Assembly (NCBI GenBank): GCA_013398955.1
Contig: VWPU01017642.1
Location: forward strand, 62,001-126,000
Direction: 5' to 3'
DNA: 64,000 bases
From: Callaeas wilsoni
Taxonomy: Eukaryota; Chordata; Aves; Passeriformes; Callaeidae
Of the stretch, positions 55,151-64,000 are shown one piece after another. Below the pieces are notes generated by a model. That model was given only the letters and a program-made list of their open reading frames with translations, had not been told where the DNA came from and searched no databases. Every line of letters starts with the position of its first letter. Within the stretch, counting starts at the first letter, position 1. The position numbers were made by a program, and so were the translations under genes.

Positions 55151-56819
55151 TGCTTTCACAAAATGTATTTCACTTTGAGAAAAACGAAGTCTTAATAATG
55201 TATCTGAAACAACAAAAAGAAAACCCCAAACCAAACTACGAACAAACCCACAATAAAATGTTCTCCTTGTTATAGTCCTTGGTTCTTTGATATGTTTACT
55301 CTCTTGTATTGTTTTTATTTGAAAGTCAAGACCATTGCACAGACAAATATTTGTAAAAATAAGGTTGGGTTGATTAAAAAGTGTTGCTGCTATTTCATTT
55401 GTAGAGGAATGGCCCTGCTGAAACCTGCAGCAGTGTATAGTAATGTCAACATTTCATCTTTTAGTGCAGAGCCAGTGGCAAAGGCAGGTTCGTGTCTGCT
55501 CCTTTTCACAGAAAGCTCCGTTAGAGTCTTTCAGACAGTGTTTTCAGACAGTGCTGCCGGCCCGGCCATATGAAACCACAACTTTCTTTCTTTCTGTTAA
55601 ACATTGACCTGTTCACATTGTGACAGATGAACCACACCTACCTCATAGCTTGTATAACTTTCTGTCCTTTTTTTGCCTTACTGCAGCAAATACCACACCT
55701 GTGCTTCTGTGTTGTACTTTCTAGTCCGACATACACTGAATGTAATGGAACCATTATAGAAACTTCAAGTGTGAAAAGTTTTTAGGGACTGGTAAAATCA
55801 AATTTTCCATTCCTCAGCAGTGAATGGAAAGGGGTTGAACACAAATAATGGTGTATAAAATAAGGCACCTGGTAGCAGCTGCTGCTCTGCCTCGAGTCTG
55901 CAGCTCTGCCATGCTGACGAATTACTGCTTTGTGTTGCTTGATGCCCATCAGCTTGCTGCAACTAGCTGTACTTCAGGCACTATGCGCGTTTACACTGAG
56001 AAAGAAATATTTCAACACCTGCGTGTTAGAAATGTGGAGACCCATTCATCTTCATTTTGGGATGTGATTGCCTTTTGTGTTAAAAAATCAAACACCTATA
56101 GCTATGTTTCAAGGAGAGGAATTAGAAGTACCTTCCTAAAGTACAACTAACTCACATACTTATCTTGCTTTCATGATTTGCTGTCACTGTAGAGACAGGC
56201 AGTGCTTCAATCAAGTGATACACCTGCCAGTGTATAATACCCTGAATAGTTAAAATTTCTCCCCTAAGTTATTGTCTGTAGGTAGATTCTCAGAGTGTGG
56301 GAATATATTCAGTGGTGGGTGTTCAGTGTTCTACATTCTCCCCCAATCAGAGTGGTGGCATCCTTTACTCACTTCTGCCCACCCCTGCACATTCCTGCAA
56401 AGTCTTAGTTCCTCTCCACCACTAGTCTGACTTCTGCTTGTTACTTAGGGCATTGCTGAAAACTTTCCATACTGTAGCTTAGGGTTTTTTTGTATTTTTT
56501 TCCTATTTTTATTCTTTTGCATTTCAATTTACTTTTTTTTCTAGGACTTCTTTTTACTCACATGTTTTTACAGCTATGCCATCTGGCTTAATGTCATTTT
56601 TCACCTGAGACAGCAAGCTTAGTAGAAGAAAAATGCTTGGAGAAACATCAAAACTTCATCTTTGGCAAGGCTCTGTGCTAGAAATTTGAATTCAAGTGCT
56701 TAGATTTTAACTTTGGCTTCATAGCCTTCAAAGAGAAACTCATTTAATTTGTGATTAGGAGTCCTAATCACAAGTTGGGTTTTGATGGCCATTTTGGAAG
56801 TGGGGGCCTTCAGGGGTAA
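55151..56819. other. Intergenic, nothing recognised
   Basis: About 1.7 kb between two ERV-like pieces. It may be decayed provirus or unique sequence. It contains the perfect palindrome at 56749-56773. Confidence 0.5.
56749..56773. repeat. Perfect palindrome, 12-bp arms
   Basis: TTGTGATTAGGA and its exact reverse complement surround a single G. Confidence 0.9.
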
Positions 56820-57115
56820 CTAGAAGCTTCCCCCAGGTTTGACAGAGTCAGTGTCAGACAGCTCCAAGATGGACCTGCTGCCGGCCAAGGCTGAGCCCAT
56901 CAGTGACGATGGTGGTGCCCTGGGATAACGACTGTAAGAAGGGGAAAATAACCTGCACAATTGCAGCCGAAAGGATACAGTGAGAATATGTGACAGCAGC
57001 AACTCTGCAGACACCTCTCCCTTCTTCACTGGAGAGGGAGAAGGTGCTCCAAGTGCTGGAGCAGACGTTTGCCTGAAGTCTGTGGTGAGGCGGGCTGGAG
57101 GATCCACCACTGAGA
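56820..57115 (+). mobile_element. Avian ERV-like dispersed repeat
   Basis: The plus-strand segment with CAGCTCCAAGATGGACCTGC, GGCCAAGGCTGAGCCCATCA and AACTCTGCAGACACC corresponds to a dispersed avian repeat that often gives spurious protein predictions. It has the same orientation as the LTR at 54.5 kb and could be part of the same decayed provirus. Class assignment is from memory and tentative. Confidence 0.55.
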
Positions 57116-60100
57116 TATACAGCTCCAGAGGTTTCTGTAAAGAATTTTACCATTTCCAGGCTCAGTTGAAGGAAGCCTTGGACCACATCTTTGCTTGTTG
57201 TTTTCAGTTGCAACCCAGTATTGTAGGGCAGCCCTTCAGTAATTTTGCTTTTCAAAATTCCTCATTTCAGGAATCTCAGTTTTTGAAGCTGTAATACCAG
57301 AGGCCAAGAAGAGTGAATGAGGAAATAGATACTTACCTGAACACAGAGGGAGAGTTGTTTATCAGAAAAGTTTTCCACAAAGTGGTCTCCACAGCCTCAC
57401 ATAAGCCACAACATCAAAGAGTAGAGGCCTGCAAGAGGGTCTCCTATTCCTGAAGCAGCGTCAGGTTACAGAGCTGACTGCTCGTTGTAATCCAGCACAT
57501 ATTCCTCTACAGAAGTCTGTCGTGGAGACTCTGAGGTTTGCCCACAAGTAGCTCATCTTCCCTAAGATGTGATTGACAACATGTCCCTAAAAAATAAGTC
57601 CTTTGTTAAACTGATTTCATAGTAAAACTTTGTTTAACTGATTTTCAACGTGATAGAGTTCATGGTGTCATCATTACTCTAATATCATGCACTGATTATA
57701 TTTGGCAATTTAAGGTCCGAAAGCCCTATTCAAGAACCTGTATTTTAGGCAGAAACATCTTCATTCCTTAAGCCAGTAAGTGCATTTTTCCCTAGGTTGA
57801 TTAAATCTTTTCCAAAGATTATTTTCTAGAAAGACACAATCTCCTTTTTTCTGACTTTCCACTAGCAGCAGGGCTGAATTCTAAATATTCTTTGTATCCT
57901 TGACTTCCCTGAACTTTTTGATGGGTCCACATATTTTCCACCTGAAAAAGAACATCGTTCTACTGCCAGTGACTTGGTGAAACTTGTGTCACTCTAAATT
58001 GTGATGTACGATTTACCTTGTCTTCATACACCTTTCAGTTGATTCTTCTCTAGGCCATCAGATGACCATTTTTATTTGTTTCATGATTTTCTTTGGTAAT
58101 AGTAATATCCTCAGTGCAAATGAAAACACAAAAACCAGTATCCTTTTAATCTTACTTGTCAAAAGATTCCTTAAATGCACATGGTGGTGACATCCTGCAG
58201 AAAAAGCTGAGCCAACAAAGTTGTATTGAAGCACTGTGAGAAACAGAAGAATGTACACACACACACACACAAAATTTCACCATTAATATTCAAGAAACAC
58301 AAAAGTTATTTAATGTTGTAGCAAAGTATTTGAAATATGTCATGGGACACCTAGCAATAGATTGCTTGGCAATGAACAAGCAAAAAGAAAGATAATTAAA
58401 CTTATGCTCATTCAAAAGGTTATAAAATTAGGTCTTCTGGATGTTCAACTGTGAAAACATATTTTATTACCTGTTTCTCTATAAGAATATGAAATTAGTT
58501 TTGAGAAACACAAAAGCTATATGGATGCATGTGATCTGTTTGAACAAAATCATGGCTTGAAAGTGAAGATTATGTGCATATGTTATGTTCCTGATTCTGG
58601 AGTATGTATGCATGTTTTCCTACCATTTGTTTTTCCATTCAATGGTTCTCAATGCAATGACTTACAGAAAAAGAATATCCATCAAATCAGATTTTGGGTT
58701 GGAGTTTCTCTGAGCTTCAACCTGTAAAATAGGAACAACTTTCTTCCTTGTTTTTGTTAAGACAGAATACAATTTTTTCTAGTGATAAATTCTTGCAGAT
58801 ATATTGAGAATAGACTACATTATGTAAAGTTTCATATATGGCTTTTAAGTGCCGTTTGGGCTGTTATTTTTTTGTTTGTTTGTTATTTGATTGTTTTTGT
58901 TTCTCCCTTGACAGATTATGCTGTCTCTGAAGAAGATCTGGATCTTCTGGTATTGTCACACGCAGAGCATCAGTGAAACAAATTTCTTTGTCTCACTTTA
59001 CCAGAAGACATTTTAATCAATTTATGTATGACCGTCGTTTTCATATACCTTGAGTATGGCATGAAAAACAACACAACTGAAACAAAACCAGGACGTATGA
59101 ACTACATAAAATGAGTTATATATCGGGAAAAAAAGTAAATAAGACTGTGAGAAAGAGAGGAGGTGGAGGATGATCCTGGAAGTCTTTGCACAAAAAGAGG
59201 CCCCTGTATCCAACCTAGCTGACAAAAAAAGGAGAACTGGGGGTGAATCATCCAGCCTTCTCTACAATCTTGGATTCTGCACATATGTGGGCATGAGTGC
59301 GCATTTGTGACACATGCAAAATGATCTACCTCACACCGTGGGTCCAGCTATGACAGCAGTCACTGAATATGCTCCAAGACTGAACATCAGGGAAGAAATG
59401 TTATTATATCTGTTCTGCATGTCAGCCTCATAGTGACATGCTGAAATGTGTTAAACTTAATGTGAAAGCCATAAATGGCAAGTCCATCAAAACCAAAATG
59501 AGTTATAAATCTTTCAGTCAAATAGAAGTGTTTCATTTTTTATTTCTTGTGAAGTCTGGGAAAAGAGTCTGCTAGTTTGAGGGAGGGATTCAATGAGACA
59601 AATGTAGTGTTTAAAAATAGCATGCTTTTCTTTTGAATCACACTTCACAAACAGGCATACTTTATTAGTAATCTTGTATTAGAAAAATAGATCAAGCTCT
59701 TAATTAGGGTCTTAAGACTTTTCTTTTTTTCACTTCATTTCAGCTAAAACATTAAGATTTGTGTCTTTTTATGTTTTATAGCTCCTAGTTAAAAATACAT
59801 ATGCCACTCCCTCTAACCGTGAGAGAAAGCAACAGTCTAAAAAGCGCATTATGACTACAAATCCTCAAATAACTGACATTTACACTACCAAAAGAAAAAA
59901 AGAGGGCAATTTCAGCTCATAGGACCACAAACTAAATAGGGAAATTCTGTCAGAGCCTGCTGTGCACAGGAGACCCAAGGGGAGGAGGTACAGAGCCAAT
60001 GCTCACCTGTGCAGAGTGCTGCACTTCAATCACCTTGCAGGTAAGATCAAATACAGTCTGAGCTAAGTCCCTGGTACAGCCTCCTCCCCCGAGGGAGAGA

Positions 60101-61411
60101 GATCCAGTTCTCACACCTGCACTTTCAGGTGAATGAACTTGAGGAATTAATACGTTGTTACAGTCTTCAGGTAGTGGGAGTCTAGCACTGGTGGAAGGCT
60201 TGTAATTGGTTTGTCAAGCTTTTGTGGTGAGTGATTTTGAGTGAAGAATCAGTTTGAAACTTTTAGGATGTGGTTCTGACCATTTCAGGAGGAGTCTTCC
60301 TCAGAGGCATGAAAGCTTTGTTTTCATTCCATGCTGGTCTTAAATTCTCATCCACCTCTCTGGAAAAGTATACATAAACTATGTTGCATAAACTCAAATA
60401 TGTCTGACTGAAAACAATTATTCACAACAAATTGATGGCCATTAGAGTAATTTGGTCCAAGAAACATTTTTAAGGTTCAATAACTTTATATCTGCCATGC
60501 TTACTCTCCTGAAATATGAAAGAACTAATCTTCATTAAAATGCTACCCATAAAATGACACCTTAACTTTTGGGTTGTTTAGGGAAATTATTAAACAGTGA
60601 TAAAATGATACCTATGCTAATGCTAGCCTTTTATTCCTGATGCTTGATGTTCTGTACAGAGCATTTCACTTCATCTTATGCTTCTTGATTAAAAGAAGTG
60701 GTCTACTCCTAAACTAACAGACATAATTTATATCACCTGTTGGAAGATACAAGCTATTAAAATTTTGTTATCTGGAATAAGCCCTGGTTTCATTTCATTT
60801 CACAATCTCATAATTACATGATGTTAGAAATAGAAAAGGTACACTCGAAAGGAACAGCCATCGCCATCTATTCCACACCCAAAAAAACAAAAAAAACCTC
60901 AAAAGCATAATTTGGTAGGCAATGAGGACTTTAGTCTTAAAACATTCATTGGGTTATCTTTTCCCAGGGAATTTGTTTATCTAAAGAAAGTATATGGCCA
61001 CCCCCTGGAAACAGTTGATTTCCATTTTTATTCTACACATTCCTACAGTAACTAATTAGAGTCTGGAAAAGATGTTATCCTCCTTTTACAGGTGAAAAAC
61101 TAGGGTGCAGGGAAAGCAAGTGATCTCTTCAAGTAATAGAATCTCTTTCAAGATGAGCTTAAACTCTACTCCACCAGGTCTAAAGTCTACATACTGAATT
61201 AACCATAAAATAACTCATTTGTCTAAGCTAACTAAACTAATTTGTTAGGATAAATAATTTATCATGCTCTTGCTAAATGGTGCTATTACCTAAAAAAAAA
61301 AAGGCTAGCAGTTCTGGGATAAGATGCACTGCTGAATGATTATGATTAATTTTATATTTGTACTGCTTTATCGCTAGCATTTAAGCATATATTTATTATG
61401 TAGCATTTTTA
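57116..61411. other. Intergenic, about 4.3 kb
   Basis: AT-rich sequence with a short (CA)8 run at 58255-58271, a strong splice-acceptor-like site at 58914 and a juxtaposed acceptor/donor motif at 60040. No recognised gene. Confidence 0.55.
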
Positions 61412-61870
61412 ACATATCACAGAATCTTTGGTCTGAATGGATTTTAGAAGGTTACACAGTCTAACTCCTGGATCCGAAGCAGTGTTAACTGCATTTGTTT
61501 TATCTCGAGATAAACACTCACATAAGGCTTCCAGTGGTGAAAATTTTGCAACATTTCCAGTAACCTATCCTGTTGCTTTTCTACCATTACATTGCAAAGG
61601 TTTTCCTGGTATCTAATGTCAACCTCCCTCACTGTCTTTAAAGATTCTTCTATTTACTGTGAACATGAAGAATATTTAATTCTGTCTCTTACTGCAAATT
61701 TTTTGAGTGATTTGTATACCAATAACTGCCAGGCTCTCCTTCTAGATTCCTTTTCTTTAGGCTGAACAACCCAAATTCTTTCAATCCTTGACACCTAACC
61801 ATTCCTGTTGATCTGCCTTGGACTTCTTGCTTTTGTCCCACATCCTTCTCGAATATAGTCCAAGGGTCAT
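61412..61870 (-). mobile_element. Old, diverged CR1 LINE fragment
   Basis: Reverse-oriented and highly diverged. ATCACAGAATCTTTGGTCTG begins the tail side, then the CR1-like TTTTCCTGGTATCTAATGTC with AACCTCCCTC, and TTTAGGCTGAACAACCCAAA. These keep the order of the reverse CR1 3' region at low identity. Confidence 0.7.
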
Positions 61871-64000
61871 CTCAGTGGAGATAGGTAAAGAGGAAGGACT
61901 TCACACACTGACAAAAAGTAAAGTGTTCGCCACAGGAAGCTATCTCTGTGCTGAATAGCTATAAGTTAGCCACACAAGTTAGCTATCCTCTTCCCTGTCC
62001 AATAGTTTTGTCACTTTGAAAGCTGTCCTGTAAATGCTGGTGCATGACAGAAAAATTTGGGGGAGATGGGCTTTTGTGATGAGAAAAACTCTCTTGTGTA
62101 TAATTCACTTACAAGGCTGAGTGGATCCTGTTCACATTTTTTATTGGCATTTGAGGCAGTGTTTGCACAAATACGTCTTTGTTTCCAAGGCCTCAAGCAA
62201 TTTGAAATTAGCCTCTGTGACTGCTAGCTCTGGAAACAAACCAAGAAAATGGTTCTTTTTAAAAATCTAATAATGAAATGGAGCCTAGAGTGCCAGGAAT
62301 ATTTTATAAATGGTACTACGTCCTGCAGCGTTATTTATCTTCATGGCTACTATACATTGCTCCCAAGTTATCCCTCTCAGTGTTTCAAAGATAAATGCCT
62401 CAGCAGAATAATTTATTATATATTGTCTCTCTAGGTATACCTTATATAAAATAGAGATGCATTACCCAGACATTGCTGATGAAAGACAATCTGTGAGCAG
62501 TTGCTAATTTTTTATGAAAATGGCAAGTAGAAGTGGCAGAGGATGTTTAGTACCAAATCTACAGGGCCAGAGCTGAAGGCCAGAAACATCTCTAAGCTAG
62601 AGGAGTTCAAACACTTGGCTCCTGTAACTTGACAATGGCCAAATGACCCAAGGTGGGACCCTGAGCTTCACTGGTTCCTTGAGATTTCCTTTGTTTCTGG
62701 TGTAGTGTCTTACTGTTAAGAATGGATGTTCTCCATAGTATGAATAGAATTTTTTCATTTTTTAAAGAGAACAATGTCAAAGAAAACACCATATATGTAG
62801 CAAGAGCTCTTTGATGCTTTATCATAAGCCTAAAGTGTTGGGAATGGAGATAATGAATGACAAATCAGATAGCTGAAGAGACCAGCTGTCCCCTAGAAGT
62901 CAGTGCAGCTAAGTCCTTCAGTGATCTCTGGACCACATCAAGATGAAAGGTGGACCCAAGATTTGGTGAATGATGAGCAGAAAGCGCAGCAATCACTTAT
63001 CTTTGGGACATGAGAACTAAAGGTTTTTCAAGGTGTAAGGGTATATATGCATATCAAATGTTGCTAACGAAGGTGAACAATGTTTCAAAATCCACATAAG
63101 TGTCCCCCTGGATCTGCATTCTTGTTTTGGAAAGTGGATATCTTCGCAATGGACCAGTAGCTGTTCCAGTATTTCCTTTGTTTTGTAGAACCTCTGATGA
63201 ACCTGTATGCACATGGGAGCTTAAGTGCTTGAAATAAAGGCATTACCACTTGATGGGTTCATTTTCAGATAGCTGATTCTACAGTTTCTAAATTAAGAAA
63301 AAAACCCAAGTGCTTCAGCTTCCAGAATTTCAGCATATTCTAATTATCTGAGAAAAAAATTGCTAAGGTAGAAAACAGACTTTAGTGTGAAGGGTGAAAC
63401 CATGTGAACTTAGACAAGTTTTCTAATTATGTAGAATTCTTGTTAATGATATTTTAAAAGGAAAAGGTACCTCAATACTTCCATGGTAAGCTCAATATAG
63501 CTCTGAAGATCTTATTTTCTATTAGCTAAAATAGTAAGTTAGAATGTCTATTAACACACATCTGATAAAAGAAAATTTCTTTAGGGAAAAAAAAATGGCT
63601 TGGATCTAATATTCTTAGTCATGTTCAGATGCCTCTGGTTTGTGTAGCCAGGATGCTGCTTTTATATGGCCAAGAGATATTTGCATCCAAGATTATTACA
63701 GCCAAACGCGGCGCATCATGCAAAACTTCTTACCAGCAGTGCTTCTTTTAACCCGGAGAGTTATCTAATCTCGTCCCCATTTGGAATCTGCATGAAGTTT
63801 GCCTTCTGGATTAGTGCATTCAATTCTGCATAACTTTCCACAAATAAGGAATACACCCATATTTAACATGATACTTAGCCATACAGCAACCTTTTATTTA
63901 TTTTTTTGAATTACGGCACTCTAACATCTGTAAACAACTAAACAGAAATCTAGGAAAAGAAAACTCATATCAATTTTAATCAGCAAAATGTTTAAAATCA
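61871..64000. other. Intergenic, nothing recognised
   Basis: AT-rich unique sequence up to the right edge. No gene, repeat family or RNA gene identified. Confidence 0.6.

Overview
The window is vertebrate nuclear DNA, almost certainly from a bird. CR1 LINE fragments occur on both strands, several with the avian CR1 3' tail, and there are two stretches of avian-type endogenous retrovirus sequence. The spliced gene at the left end is the orthologue of mammalian RIPK2. The repeat types look more neoavian than galliform, but I cannot name a species from sequence alone.

Region 1 (1-14,484, minus strand) is RIPK2, the CARD-containing kinase that relays NOD1/NOD2 signals to NF-kB and MAPK. I could place ten coding exons, each with GT-AG borders and a continuous reading phase: 14294-14484, 10920-11073, 9606-9761, 7162-7319, 4075-4124, 3568-3729, 2051-2136, 1763-1852, 806-911 and (less certain) 181-267. 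A probable acceptor for exon 11, which should start the CARD, lies at position 4, so the CARD is off the left edge. The kinase domain is complete and its catalytic residues are intact.

Region 2 (about 14,040-15,130) is a CpG island covering exon 1 and the promoter. It contains a four-copy, 59-bp GC-rich tandem repeat. That repeat keeps several frames open on both strands and explains the long overlapping ORFs there.

Region 3 (about 15,150-64,000) shows no recognisable protein-coding gene. It holds CR1 fragments, an ERV-like repeat at about 23.2-24.3 kb, an ERV LTR with primer-binding site and leader at about 54.5-55.15 kb, and a further ERV-like leader repeat at about 56.8 kb. It also holds a short interstitial telomeric array (16.4 kb), a (TTTC)n tract (38.5 kb), several perfect inverted repeats, and an isolated second CpG island at about 31.65-32.13 kb beside a 54-base T run. 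In mammals RIPK2 is flanked upstream by a large gene-poor interval, so a long non-coding stretch is expected here.

No CRISPR, operon, rRNA or tRNA was seen, and I found no convincing novel multi-gene system. The observations most worth checking are the second CpG island with its T run, the RIPK2 promoter minisatellite, the intron-1 G-quadruplex motif and the paired palindromes at 17.7 kb.
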